Below, piece by piece: positions 28,173-38,172 of a stretch of 64,000 bases of DNA. The notes beneath the pieces are model-generated. The model ran no database searches, was not told the DNA's origin, and worked only from the letters and a program-made list of their open reading frames with translations. Numbering within the stretch: the first letter of the stretch is position 1; each line of letters starts with the position of its first letter. Origin of the DNA: Halanaerobiaceae bacterium ANBcell28 (GTDB taxonomy: Bacteria; Bacillota; Halanaerobiia; Halanaerobiales; DTU029). The stretch lies in NCBI GenBank assembly GCA_037623315.1, contig JBBJJH010000007.1:1-64000 (forward strand), read 5' to 3'. Both the position numbers and the translations under genes were made by a program.

Positions 28173-29471
28173 TTGGAAATTGAAATAGTAGAAATATTAA
28201 ACTGGTTTAAAGAGAATCTTTTTACAATATATCATTTAATCCAAGTATCAATTCTTATAATTATAGCAATAATATCTTATCATGTCTCAGGCAGATTTCG
28301 TAATCATTTATTTATAGAAAAATTATTGAAGTTTTTAAAATACATAAAAATTATTTCCAAAGAAAACATAGTAAAAGAAATTAATAAATTACTCTGGCCA
28401 ATAGTTGCTATTTTAATTGTCTGGTTCTATATTCTTCTGGCTTTAAATTTAAATTGGCCATTTCAAATTGTAATGATTGTTGGACATATACTAAATGCCT
28501 GGGTTATTATAAAAATTATTTCCTCTTTTATAAAGAATATATTTGTATCTCGTTTCATTGCGATCATTATTTGGATAATAGCTGTCTTAAAAATATTAGA
28601 GATTTATGATAGTATTATACAAGTTTTAGATACGATTGAGTTAAGTACTGGTGCTTATAATATTTCAGCTTTAAATTTGATAAATACACTTATCATATTC
28701 TCAATACTGGCGTTTTTAGCAGATAAAATTGCTTCATTTTTAGAAACACGAGTAAACAAAATAAGAACTCTTACACCTTCAGCCAGAGTATTATTTAAAA
28801 AATTTATTAGGATTATTTTAATGACAATAGTTGGACTAATTGCTTTAAGTAATTTAGGGATCGATTTAACTGCTTTTGCTTTTCTAGGTGGTACATTGGG
28901 TGTTGGTCTTGGATTTGGTTTACAGAAGGTAGTTTCTAACTTTGTAAGTGGTATCATAATTATTCTAGATAAATCTGTAAAACCAGGAGATATAATTGAA
29001 ATAAATGATACTTATGGATATATTAATTCACTTGACACAAGATTTGTTTCTTTGGTTACTAGAAGTGGTAAAGAGTACTTAATTCCAAATGAAGATTTTA
29101 TTACACAAACTGTAGTTAATTGGTCTTATAGTGATAAAAAAGTTCGAATAGATGTCCCTATAGGAATATCTTATGAATCAGATCCGTCAAAAGTAATTGA
29201 CTTAATTGAAGAAGCAGTTAAAGATATTAATCGCATTAATAAGGATATACCCCCTAGGTGTCTAGTAGAAGAATTTGCTGATAGTTCAATAGATTTAGTA
29301 CTAAGATTCTGGATAAGTGATCCACAAAATGGTGTTGCTAATGTCAAAAGTGATGTGATGCTAAAAATTTGGGATGTTCTAAAGGAAAATAATATTAGTA
29401 TTCCATATCCGCAAAGGGACTTACATTTAAAGACCAATACTATGCATCAAGAAAAAATATTTGATAATTAG
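28173..29471 (+). CDS. MscS-family mechanosensitive channel
   Basis: 432 aa starting at TTG 28173, 7 nt after AGGAGTGA. About five hydrophobic segments occupy the first 260 residues. The pore helix ALSNLGIDLTAFAFLGGTLGVGLGFGLQ is followed by the MscS beta domain (KPGDIIEINDTYGYINSLDTRF) and the alpha/beta vestibule (VDVPIGISYESD-like). It releases solutes on osmotic downshift, relevant to a salt-living organism. Confidence 0.9.
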   Translation: MEIEIVEILNWFKENLFTIYHLIQVSILIIIAIISYHVSGRFRNHLFIEKLLKFLKYIKIISKENIVKEINKLLWPIVAILIVWFYILLALNLNWPFQIVMIVGHILNAWVIIKIISSFIKNIFVSRFIAIIIWIIAVLKILEIYDSIIQVLDTIELSTGAYNISALNLINTLIIFSILAFLADKIASFLETRVNKIRTLTPSARVLFKKFIRIILMTIVGLIALSNLGIDLTAFAFLGGTLGVGLGFGLQKVVSNFVSGIIIILDKSVKPGDIIEINDTYGYINSLDTRFVSLVTRSGKEYLIPNEDFITQTVVNWSYSDKKVRIDVPIGISYESDPSKVIDLIEEAVKDINRINKDIPPRCLVEEFADSSIDLVLRFWISDPQNGVANVKSDVMLKIWDVLKENNISIPYPQRDLHLKTNTMHQEKIFDN

Positions 29472-29536
29472 TTCTAATATAAAACATTATACTTTTTCTA
29501 GAATGATGTTAAACTCAAGGAGAGGAGATAAGTTAA

Positions 29537-31927
29537 ATGAAACTTAAAATAGAAGATTTAAAAGCGAAATGTAATCCAGAAAATTTGGAATTCAAAACAA
29601 CAGAAGAAATTGAGGCATTAGAGCAGGGGATTATAGGTCAGGAGAGAGCTGTTAACGCAATTGATTTAGGGCTAAGACTAAAACAGGAAGGTTATAATAT
29701 CTTCATTTGTGGAAGTACAGGGACAGGTAAAACTACATATGCCAAAACTATAGCCAAAAAGAAATCAGAAAAAAAAGAAGTTCCAGATGATTTAGCATAT
29801 GTTTATAATTTTAAAGAAAAATCCAAACCTAATGTATTAATTCTACCATCTGGTCTTGGTGAAGAGTTTAAAAAAGATATGAAATCTGTAATTGAAGAAT
29901 TAGAAGAAGAAATTCCAAAGGCGTTGGAAAGCGAGGAGCACGAAAACAAAAAGAGCAGTCTTATGACTGAACTTCAGGAAGAATCAAATAAATATATTGA
30001 GGATTTAGAAAATGAAATAAGAGAAGAAGGCTTTATATTACAACATTCAGCACAAGGTACTATGCCAAAACCAATTCCAATAAATAAGGAAGGCAATCCT
30101 ATAAGTAAGGAAGAATTTCAAGAAATGGCTGAAGAAGATAGAAAAAGAATTAAGGAAAAAAATCTTGAAATACAAGAAAAAATAGATAAACTAAGAAGAA
30201 TGATTAGAAATCTAAAGTTAGAAACTCAAGAAGAACTTGATAAGCTAGATAAAAAAATTGGATTATCAATTATTAACCCAATATTTGATAATTTGAAAGG
30301 GAAATATAAGTGTTGTGATGATGTTATTTCTTACTTTCAAGATGTGAAACAGAATTTAATAGAAAATATTGAAAAGTTTGCAGAAAAAAATACTCAAAAT
30401 AATTTTTTGATGGCATTACAACAGGGAAAAGATGAATCGTTTTTGAATAGATATCAAGTAAACCTATTTGTTAATAATAAAAATACTAAAGGAGCTCCAG
30501 TTATTGTAGAGTCAAATCCTACTTATTATAATTTGTTTGGTAAAATTGAAGGAAAAAGCCAGTTTGGTGCGATTACAACTGACTTTACAATGATTAAAAG
30601 TGGAGCAATACATAGAGCAAATGGAGGGTACCTTATTTTAAATGCCAGAGATGTATTGCAAAAACCTTTTGCCTGGGAAACATTAAAAAGAACACTACTA
30701 AATCAGGAAACTATAATAGAGAACATAGGAGAACAATATAGAGCAATTCCAACAACAACCTTAAAACCTAAAGCTATACCTATTAATTTAAAAATAATAT
30801 TAATTGGAAACCCCTGGATATATCAGTTGCTTTATTATTATGATGAAGAATTTAAAAAATTGTTTAAAATTAAAGCAGATTTTGATATAGAAATGAAACG
30901 AGATAAAGAAAATTTAAATAAATTTTCTTCATTTATTGCATCTGTTATTAAACGTGAAAATATAAAGCATTTTACTGCTGAAGCTATAGCAAAAGTGATA
31001 GATTATAGCAGTAGAATTACAGATAAAAAAGAAAAATTATCAACTAAATTCAATGAAATTCTGGAAATTCTCTTTGAAGCAAATGCCTGGTCTGAGATGA
31101 ATGATAATAAATTTGTAGAAGCAGAAGATGTTCTAAAAGCAATTAAAGAAAAATATATGAGGGCTAACTTAATTGAAGAAAAAATACAGGAAATGATTAA
31201 TAAGGGACATATTCTTATAGATGTAGAAGGGGAAGAAATAGGACAAATTAATGCTTTATCAGTATATAGAACTGGTGAATATAGCTTTGGTAGACCTTCA
31301 CGAGTTACAGCAAGAACTTATTTAGGTCAAGAAGGTGTTATTAATATAGAAAGAGAAGCAAAAATGAGCGGTAATATTCACAATAAAGCTGTTATGATTT
31401 TATCTGCATATCTTGGTGGAAAATATGCCCAAGATAAACCCCTTAGTCTATCTGCTAGTTTAGCATTTGAACAAAATTATGTTGGAATTGATGGAGATAG
31501 TGCATCCTGTGCTGAGTTAATTGCTCTTCTTTCGTCTATTTCTAAAATACCAGTTAAACAGACTTTAGCAATAACAGGATCAATGAATCAAAAAGGTAAA
31601 GTACAGCCTATTGGTGGAGTTAATGAAAAAATAGAAGGATATTTTAAAGTCTGCAAAGAACTTGGACTTAATTCTAATCAAGGGGTTGTGATTCCATTGC
31701 AAAATATGGATAATTTGATGCTAGAAGATGAAGTTCTAGAAGCAGTTGCTAAAGGTGAATTTAATATTTATGCAGTTAAAGATATAGATGAAGCTATAGA
31801 GTTGATGATGGGAGAAAATCTTGCAATAGTACATAAAAAAGTTCAGGAATCATTAATTGACTTTGCAGATAAGACTGCAGATTTTAATGATTCTTCAGAT
31901 GATAGCGGGGACAATGATGTTATTTAA
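29537..31927 (+). CDS. Lon-like ATP-dependent protease (AAA_32 type)
   Basis: 796 aa. The N-terminal AAA+ module has Walker A STGTGKTTYAK, a long coiled-coil insertion (about 100-240), a second ATPase part (AIHRANGGYLILNARDVL) and a C-terminal S16 Lon protease domain. Catalytic Ser655 is in GDSAS and Lys698 in NEKIEG. This is the Lon-related family without the LAN domain, found in many anaerobes. The tail is acidic. AGGAGAGGAG precedes the start. Confidence 0.9.
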   Translation: MKLKIEDLKAKCNPENLEFKTTEEIEALEQGIIGQERAVNAIDLGLRLKQEGYNIFICGSTGTGKTTYAKTIAKKKSEKKEVPDDLAYVYNFKEKSKPNVLILPSGLGEEFKKDMKSVIEELEEEIPKALESEEHENKKSSLMTELQEESNKYIEDLENEIREEGFILQHSAQGTMPKPIPINKEGNPISKEEFQEMAEEDRKRIKEKNLEIQEKIDKLRRMIRNLKLETQEELDKLDKKIGLSIINPIFDNLKGKYKCCDDVISYFQDVKQNLIENIEKFAEKNTQNNFLMALQQGKDESFLNRYQVNLFVNNKNTKGAPVIVESNPTYYNLFGKIEGKSQFGAITTDFTMIKSGAIHRANGGYLILNARDVLQKPFAWETLKRTLLNQETIIENIGEQYRAIPTTTLKPKAIPINLKIILIGNPWIYQLLYYYDEEFKKLFKIKADFDIEMKRDKENLNKFSSFIASVIKRENIKHFTAEAIAKVIDYSSRITDKKEKLSTKFNEILEILFEANAWSEMNDNKFVEAEDVLKAIKEKYMRANLIEEKIQEMINKGHILIDVEGEEIGQINALSVYRTGEYSFGRPSRVTARTYLGQEGVINIEREAKMSGNIHNKAVMILSAYLGGKYAQDKPLSLSASLAFEQNYVGIDGDSASCAELIALLSSISKIPVKQTLAITGSMNQKGKVQPIGGVNEKIEGYFKVCKELGLNSNQGVVIPLQNMDNLMLEDEVLEAVAKGEFNIYAVKDIDEAIELMMGENLAIVHKKVQESLIDFADKTADFNDSSDDSGDNDVI

Positions 31928-31986
31928 TTATATATTATTTTAGATAAATGATTATCTTATTTATTTTTAGGGGATGAGAGATTGAA

Positions 31987-32334
31987 ATGAATAATAGAGA
32001 GTTGGGAGAATGGGGAGAAGATAAAGCTATAGAATATCTAAAAAAACAATCGTATAAGATAATTAAACGTAACTTTAGATATTCTAGAGGAGAAATTGAT
32101 ATAATAGCTGAAAAAAATGAATATCTAATATTTGTAGAAGTAAAGCTCAGGAAAAGCAAGAAATATGGTTCTCCTGAGCTTGCTGTCGATATAAGAAAAC
32201 AGACAAAGATAAGAACAGTAGCAAACTATTACTTAATGAAGAATTCTAATAATAAAAAAATAAGATTTGATGTGATATGTATTGAAGTGTCTAATGGAAA
32301 GGGTAATTTAAAACATTATAAAAATGCATTTTGA
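31987..32334 (+). CDS. UPF0102 (YraN) nuclease-like protein
   Basis: 115 aa with a restriction-endonuclease-like core: GEWGEDKAIEYLKKQSYKII, RGEIDIIAEKNEYLIFVEVKLRK (D...E-V-K pattern). The family is widespread and often sits near rnhB. Its role is unproven and is suggested to be Holliday-junction or DNA processing. Confidence 0.88.
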   Translation: MNNRELGEWGEDKAIEYLKKQSYKIIKRNFRYSRGEIDIIAEKNEYLIFVEVKLRKSKKYGSPELAVDIRKQTKIRTVANYYLMKNSNNKKIRFDVICIEVSNGKGNLKHYKNAF

Positions 32335-32355
32335 AATCCAAATGAGGTGTTTAGT

Positions 32356-32958
32356 ATGAATTTAAATGAGTTATACAAGCTAGAAAAGAAGGATATTGCC
32401 CATAGCGCTGAGCTTATGTCCAGGGCTTTTTATGATTATCCGTTGTTTAAATATATCTTAGGAAATAAACATAATGAAGAAAATATGAATAAAGTACTTA
32501 AATTCTTAATAAAATATGGCGTTCTTTATGGGCAAGTATATGCCAATTCAGCTGATATTGAAGGAATAATACTATTCTCAGATTATAGAGATTATAAGTT
32601 TACTTTCTATAGAACTCTTAGGGCTGGTGGTTTATCTCTTTCTAAATTAGGGGCAGATGTAGGGAAAAGATTTTCAGAATATGAAAGTTTTACAGAAAAT
32701 ATACATAAAAAACATGTCAAAAAAGATCATCAATATATTATTCTTCTAGGAGTTGATCCAGATAAACAAGGACAGGGTTATGGAAAAAAATTATTAAATC
32801 CTATATTAGAAATGGCAGCGAACAAAGAACAAGCGACTTATTTAGAAACCCATGGCTAAACTAATGTTGAAATATATGAAAAAATTGGTTTTAAATTGCT
32901 TTCTGAAGATACTGTACCTGATCTTGGAATACAACAATATGCAATGATAAAAGAATAA
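32356..32958 (+). pseudogene. GNAT acetyltransferase broken by an internal stop
   Basis: From ATG 32356 (after GAGGTG) the frame reads a GNAT N-terminus and the acetyl-CoA motif GVDPDKQGQGYGKKLL, then THG and TAA at 32857-32859. In the same frame the homologous C-terminus continues (TNVEIYEKIGFKLLSED) to a second TAA at 32956-32958. So one nonsense change removes about 33 residues, including the usual NxxxYExxGF motif. A truncated protein of 167 aa could still be made. Confidence 0.8.
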
Positions 32959-32971
32959 TTATATATTTAAC

Positions 32972-33001
32972 TTGACAAAGCCAATCATTTGAAGATAAAA
33001 T
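32972..33001 (+). promoter_or_regulatory. promoter in front of the trpS remnant
   Basis: TTGACA (32972-32977), 18-nt spacer, TAAAAT (32996-33001), followed by TGGAGG at 33020-33025. The expression signals survive although the gene is broken. Confidence 0.45.
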
Positions 33002-33036
33002 TACAATAATTAAGAAAATATGGAGGTTTTAAAGTA

Positions 33037-33439
33037 AGATCAAAATCAAAGAAAAAACGGGTCTTTTCAGGTCTTTCAGACTCTCCAGATATGATTATGA
33101 TTAAAGATACAATTATGAAAGCAACTACAGATTCTAATAAAGAAACTAGATTTGAATATGCTTCACCAGGAATTAAAAATATATTAGTACTCTATGAAAT
33201 TTTAACTAAGAAATCAAGAGAAGATATTGAATAACACTATTGAAGGAGCTAATTACGGGAAAGTAAAGAAAGATTAACTTGAAGTTGTTGAAAGCTTAAA
33301 ACCAATTCAAGCCAAATATAATGAAATTATAAAAGAAGAATCATATCTTAATAGTATATTGGAGCAAGGAAAAGAAAAAGCAATTGAAATAGCCTCTGAT
33401 ACAATAGAAGAAGTTAAGCTAAGTTTGGATTTGAAATAA
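33037..33439 (+). pseudogene. trpS: trpS remnant (tryptophanyl-tRNA synthetase) with internal deletion
   Basis: The first residues KKKRVFSGL match the start of TrpS, which normally continues toward the HxGH motif. Here the sequence jumps directly to the C-terminal domain: SDSPDMIMIKDTIMKATTDS, SPGIKNILVLYEIL, then a frameshift at about 33232, NTIEGANYGKVKKD, a TAA stop, and LEVVESLKPIQAKYNEII to the end. The start codon position reads GTA. So about 180-200 codons, including both catalytic motifs, are lost. A working copy must exist elsewhere. Confidence 0.8.
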
Positions 33440-33509
33440 TTTTGAAGGAAAACTAAGATAAGCTTTATGTTAAGAGATATACAAATTATTAATTGTTGAG
33501 GGGTAAAAT

Positions 33510-34004
33510 ATGAATTTAGTTCTTATAGGAATGTCAGGAGCAGGTAAAAGCACTTTGGGAGTCTTACTTGCCAAATCATTAGCTTTGGAGTTTATAGATA
33601 CAGATATTATTATTCAAAAAGCTGAAGCTAGATTATTACAAGATATTATATATCAAGTTGGGGTAGAAGCCTTTTTAAAGATAGAAGAAAAAGTAGTTTC
33701 TAATTTGAAGAAAGATAACGCTGTTATAGCTACTGGGGGAAGTGTTGTATATTCCCCAGTAACTATGGAATCATTAAAGTCAAATGCTAAGATAATATAT
33801 TTATATGTATCTTTTGAAGAAATTAAAAAAAGAATCAATAATATCAATTCAAGAGGAATTGCAATGAAAAAGGGCTATAATCTTAAAGATGTCTATAACG
33901 AAAGAATTCCTTTGTATGAGAGATATGCAGATATAATAGTAGATTGCTCAAATAAAAGTATTGAGCAATCTTTAGATGAAATATTATTAAATTTGAATGT
34001 GTGA
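33510..34004 (+). CDS. aroK: shikimate kinase
   Basis: 164 aa. It phosphorylates shikimate in aromatic amino-acid synthesis. The P-loop GMSGAGKSTLG spans residues 7-17, DTD (about 31-33) is the metal/shikimate site, ATGGSVVY binds shikimate, and NSRGIAM is the lid Arg region. TTGAGGGG precedes the start. It is isolated from other aro genes here. Confidence 0.88.
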   Translation: MNLVLIGMSGAGKSTLGVLLAKSLALEFIDTDIIIQKAEARLLQDIIYQVGVEAFLKIEEKVVSNLKKDNAVIATGGSVVYSPVTMESLKSNAKIIYLYVSFEEIKKRINNINSRGIAMKKGYNLKDVYNERIPLYERYADIIVDCSNKSIEQSLDEILLNLNV

Positions 34005-34074
34005 GTAAAAATTGTTAATTTAATTGTTTTATTTCGTTCTATTTTCTTATAGAAATTAAAGTTGGTGGATAGAT

Positions 34075-34455
34075 ATGTTTGAACATGATTTTATTATGCG
34101 TATGATTAAAGACCTTGCTAAGTTTCTTGCGCTTTTTTTAAAAAAAGATAATGTAGATTATGTATTACCAAAAGATCAAGAAGATTACACTGAAACGGAT
34201 TATTTATATAAAGAATTACTGAAATTACTTAATCAAGATGAAATAAACAAAGCTGAAAATCTATTATTTCAAAAATTAGATAGGGAGAATACTAAATTTT
34301 TAGACTTAGCCATAGATTTTTATACTCGTTTAAATAATTTTGATGATGATTACCTAGAAAAAAATGATTTTACTAGATTAGAAATAGAAGATGGTCTAAA
34401 AGAAATAGCTGAAAAATTTGGCATCAGTTTAAAGTCTTTTTTTGCAGAATATTAA
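34075..34455 (+). CDS. DUF6483-like hypothetical protein
   Basis: 126 aa, charged and mainly helical, starting MFEHDFIMRMIKDLAKFLALF, a pattern seen in DUF6483 proteins of clostridia. No catalytic motif or membrane segment. Function unknown. Confidence 0.6.
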   Translation: MFEHDFIMRMIKDLAKFLALFLKKDNVDYVLPKDQEDYTETDYLYKELLKLLNQDEINKAENLLFQKLDRENTKFLDLAIDFYTRLNNFDDDYLEKNDFTRLEIEDGLKEIAEKFGISLKSFFAEY

Positions 34456-34741
34456 TTTATTAAATTCTGTAAATAGAATATCGAAAGTTATACTTATATT
34501 TTAATATTTCTTTAAACCATGCCTTTCCAGAATTAACATTAGAATAATCAAAATGAGATTATTTTGTTTATAGGTTTATTAATCAATTTATTTTATTACA
34601 TGTTGAAATTTTAGATACATTATCAGAAATAAATAAATAAAAATATCTTTTTTACTTAAATGTCTTTAAAAATACTAATACTTTTGTTATAATATACTGA
34701 GTTGACATTTATTAATATATACTAGTTTAAGGAGTAACAAT
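34456..34741. other. AT-rich intergenic region
   Basis: Mostly featureless. On the minus strand about 34470-34545 reads a short protein-like piece (HFDYSNVNSGKAWFKEIL...), perhaps the decayed end of an unidentified gene. TATAAT near 34687 and AAGGAG before ATG 34742 serve the next gene. Confidence 0.35.
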
Positions 34742-36034
34742 ATGAACATAGAAAATTCAGTAAGTTTAAAAGGGAACTCAGTAGCAAAAGACATAGCACG
34801 GGGAAAGATATTAGAAGCAAATGAAAAAAATAAGTATTCTGTAATGTTAGTATATGCAATACTTATCTTAGTTTCATCTCTATATTTTAATAGTCCTTAT
34901 GAAATATTTGCTGGAATGAGAGCTATTACAATTGCCCCTAGTATTTTGGTAACGGACTATATGGTAGTTGGCAATTTGGGAGCTGCTCTATTTAATTCTG
35001 GATTATTAATGATTATTTCAATTACGATTACTAAACTCAATAAAGTTACTATGAATGGTACAGTAATAGCTGCAATATTAACTGTAGGAGGGTTTGCATT
35101 TTTTGGAAAAAATATTTATAATATCTGGTCAATTTTACTTGGTATTTACATTTTTTCAAGAATACAAAAAGAAAATTATAGAAAGTTTATTTTAGTTGCT
35201 TTATTCGGAACTGCACTAGGGCCTATGGTAAGTCAGCTAAGTTTCGGGCTTGGTATAAATCTTTTTTATGGACTTATATTAGGTAATATAGTAGGAATTA
35301 TTGCTGGTATTATTTTGCCATCATTAGCAAATCATTTTATTAAATTCCATCAGGGGTTTAATATTTATAATATAGGGTTTACAGCTGGAATGGCAGGATC
35401 TTTCTTTATGGCTATATTTAGATCTTTTGGAGTTGAGAATCCTCAAACACTAGTAATAGCTGAAGGTTATAATAATATTTTGAGTATTTATCTATCAATA
35501 TTATTTCTGTCAATGATTATTGTAGGATATTTATTTAATAGTGGTTATAAGGGATTATTAAAACATACTGGACGTTTAGTAGATGATTTTGTTATTACTG
35601 AAGGATTTGGTATAACTTTTATTAATATGGGTCTTCTAGGATTGGCAAGTACTTTGTATATACTGCTAGTAGAAGGTCAATTAAATGGTCCAATTATTGG
35701 TGGTATATTTACAGTTGTTGCATTTGGTGCTTTTGGAAAGCACATTAAGAATATAATTCCTATTTTTATTGGAGTTTATATAGCTTCAACATTACAGATT
35801 TGGGACATAAATGCAACAGGTGCTTTATTAGCTGCTTTATTTGGAACTACTCTAGCACCAATTGCAGGTGTTTTTGGCTGGAAAATGGGTATATTGGCTG
35901 GTTTTCTTCACATGTCAATGGTTATGAATGTTGGATATTTACATGGAGGCATGAATTTGTATAATAATGGTTTTTCAGGAGGTTTGTTAGCAGCCATATT
36001 AGTTCCTATTATTACTGCCTTTAAGGAGGTCTAA
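34742..36034 (+). CDS. DUF1576 membrane protein
   Basis: 430 aa with about ten to twelve hydrophobic helices. Repeated patterns GNLGAALFNSGLLM and GGMNLYNNGFSGGLLAAIL suggest an internal two-fold repeat. It matches the DUF1576 family of clostridial membrane proteins of unknown function. AAGGAG precedes the start. It is followed after 3 nt by a small soluble protein, so the two are an operon. Confidence 0.75.
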   Translation: MNIENSVSLKGNSVAKDIARGKILEANEKNKYSVMLVYAILILVSSLYFNSPYEIFAGMRAITIAPSILVTDYMVVGNLGAALFNSGLLMIISITITKLNKVTMNGTVIAAILTVGGFAFFGKNIYNIWSILLGIYIFSRIQKENYRKFILVALFGTALGPMVSQLSFGLGINLFYGLILGNIVGIIAGIILPSLANHFIKFHQGFNIYNIGFTAGMAGSFFMAIFRSFGVENPQTLVIAEGYNNILSIYLSILFLSMIIVGYLFNSGYKGLLKHTGRLVDDFVITEGFGITFINMGLLGLASTLYILLVEGQLNGPIIGGIFTVVAFGAFGKHIKNIIPIFIGVYIASTLQIWDINATGALLAALFGTTLAPIAGVFGWKMGILAGFLHMSMVMNVGYLHGGMNLYNNGFSGGLLAAILVPIITAFKEV

Positions 36035-36037
36035 TTT

Positions 36038-36373
36038 ATGAGGAATTCTCAAAAAACTATTAAATTGGTTAGTGAGCTTACTGCATTTTTCTTTAAAGCA
36101 GGGGCAACAGAGATGGATATTAATATTAAAGATAGAAACGATGAAGTAACAATATCACTAGAAGCCTATATTAAAGATATGCCTACTGATTTTTTAGAAG
36201 CATTAGATGACTTAAACACTCCAAGACAAACTCAGGTAGAAGAATATTATTGGGAATTAGCTGGAGAAAATAATCAATATCAAGAGTTAACACTAGTAGG
36301 AATGATGACAGACAATGCAGAAATATATTATGAAGATAATCTCTTAGAAGTTATAGTATATCGAAAAAAATAA
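36038..36373 (+). CDS. small acidic protein paired with DUF1576
   Basis: 111 aa, soluble and acidic (MDINIKDRNDEVTISLEAYIKDMPTDFLEALDDLN). No family recognised. AAGGAGG lies in the end of the DUF1576 gene, giving tight coupling. It probably acts with that membrane protein. Confidence 0.65.
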   Translation: MRNSQKTIKLVSELTAFFFKAGATEMDINIKDRNDEVTISLEAYIKDMPTDFLEALDDLNTPRQTQVEEYYWELAGENNQYQELTLVGMMTDNAEIYYEDNLLEVIVYRKK

Positions 36374-36391
36374 ATATAATAAATTATAATT

Positions 36392-36424
36392 AGTTCATAA
36401 TCTTATAAGGTTATGAACTTTTTT
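36392..36424 (+). terminator. rho-independent terminator
   Basis: Stem AGTTCATAA (36392-36400) with TTATGAACT (36411-36419), then a T run. It ends the DUF1576 operon. Confidence 0.85.
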
Positions 36425-36492
36425 AGTAATAATAAATTATTTTATAAAAAGAAGGTGATTTCTTACTAATAGTTAATTATTAATTCGATATT

Positions 36493-36951
36493 TTATTTGC
36501 TTAAGAGATCTTTACCCAATTTGACAGCCAGCCATGCTATAAGAGCTCCTAATAATATATGATTTACTAGAAAGATTAGATTTGTATTTATATCAGTAGG
36601 ATTTATATCACTTAAATTATACTTTAGCATCATACCAAAAAGATTTATCCAAAAAAAAATTCCCACAGATATCCCTTTGATTAAATTGAATTCTATACCT
36701 ATGTAGTATAATAAATAGACTATAAAAATACCTATAAATATAGCTACACCGTAATCTGCAAAAATTCCGATTATCATTCCCCCGCGAGTATCTACCATAT
36801 CAGCTGGTATAAATGTAGCAGCTGCAAGTTGACGAGGTAAGTACTGATTTATATTTAGCATATAAAAAATACTGTTGAATATATTACGAATAAAATTAGC
36901 GATAATACTAACTATAATTCCAAGTATATATTTATCTTTTATTTTTATCAT
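36493..36951 (-). CDS. hypothetical membrane protein
   Basis: 152 aa with four hydrophobic segments (about 8-30, 60-88, 92-112, 125-147) and a conserved-looking loop PRQLAAATFIPADMVDTRGG. No family recognised. AAAGGTG precedes the start. It is convergent with the DUF1576 operon. Confidence 0.65.
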   Translation of the reverse strand: MIKIKDKYILGIIVSIIANFIRNIFNSIFYMLNINQYLPRQLAAATFIPADMVDTRGGMIIGIFADYGVAIFIGIFIVYLLYYIGIEFNLIKGISVGIFFWINLFGMMLKYNLSDINPTDINTNLIFLVNHILLGALIAWLAVKLGKDLLSK

Positions 36952-37164
36952 ATTATATCACCTTTCTTTTTTTTAGTTTCTGCTTTAAAAAGTCTTATTA
37001 TTCAAATTAAATTAATATATCAATTCTTATCTCATCACAAATATAATAGTTATTTCTTGTAGATGTATTGTAATTTATGGTAAGATATTATAATAGGAAT
37101 TAAATAAGTAATTTCATTAAAAAATTTTTATATAATATAAGTCTTAAAAGGGAGGACAAGATTC

Positions 37165-38115
37165 ATGAATATTTTAAGAAAATATCTTTTTATGTTAGTG
37201 CTAGTTTTTCTTCTTACTACTTCTTTACTTTCTTTAGCATTTCAAGGCAAGGTTTTTGAAAATTATATTAATATTGAAGATAGAGGATATATTAATACAG
37301 ATTCTTTAATTTCACCAACGGAATTGCAAAGAATATTAAATGATGAGAATATAATAATAATAGATTTTAGAACTAATGAAAACTATCTTTCAGCTCATAT
37401 TCCTGGTGCAGTAAATTTTTGGCGTAGCGATATAATAGATGTTGATCATGAATATCCAATGATGAAAGCTTCTGTGGAACAAATGGAGCAAGTATTAAGT
37501 GAAAAAGGAATAAGTAATGATGACATAATAATAATTTATAGTAATGGTAGGGGACCTGATGCACCTCGTATGTGGTGGGTTCTTAAAATATATGGTCATA
37601 AAGATATACGTATTTTAGATGGCGGAATAGAATATTGGCAAAATAATAATTTCCCTATTAGCCAAACAATAATGTCTCGTGAAAAAACAGAATATATAAT
37701 TGATACTAATAATATTTCATACTCACTTTTAGCAGAACTTAGTGATGTTATAGAAGCAATTAAAGATGAGGATATAATTATTATAGATACACGTACAAGA
37801 GAAGAATATTTAGGACAAAGCGATATGGGTTCACGCTCTGGAAAAATTCCTGGTTCATATTTTCTAGAGTGGAGCGATGTATTAAATGATGATAATACTT
37901 TAAAAACAGCTGAAGAAATAAATGATATTTATTCAAATATTGGGGTTATACCGGAAAAAGAAATAATTAGTTACTGTCAATCGGGAGTACGTTCAGCTTA
38001 TACAACTTTTGTATTATATGAATTACTTGGATATGAAAATGTCAAAAATTATGATGGTTCCTGGATCGAATGGAGCGCTAGGTTTGATTTACCTATTGAA
38101 TATGCTAGTAAATAA
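37165..38115 (+). CDS. exported two-domain rhodanese sulfurtransferase
   Basis: 316 aa with a signal peptide (MNILRKYLFMLVLVFLLTTSLLSLA), so it is secreted or lipid-free periplasmic. Two rhodanese domains follow: the first (about 50-165) has no active Cys (IIYSNGRGPDAPRMWW); the second (about 190-310) has the active loop YCQSGVRSAY. This is the normal thiosulfate/3-mercaptopyruvate sulfurtransferase layout, with an inactive first half. AGGGAGGA precedes the start. Confidence 0.88.
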   Translation: MNILRKYLFMLVLVFLLTTSLLSLAFQGKVFENYINIEDRGYINTDSLISPTELQRILNDENIIIIDFRTNENYLSAHIPGAVNFWRSDIIDVDHEYPMMKASVEQMEQVLSEKGISNDDIIIIYSNGRGPDAPRMWWVLKIYGHKDIRILDGGIEYWQNNNFPISQTIMSREKTEYIIDTNNISYSLLAELSDVIEAIKDEDIIIIDTRTREEYLGQSDMGSRSGKIPGSYFLEWSDVLNDDNTLKTAEEINDIYSNIGVIPEKEIISYCQSGVRSAYTTFVLYELLGYENVKNYDGSWIEWSARFDLPIEYASK

Positions 38116-38172
38116 AGATACTACTTTTAAAAAGAGGTAGAATATATTTATTAATTGAAAGGGGCATTAATT

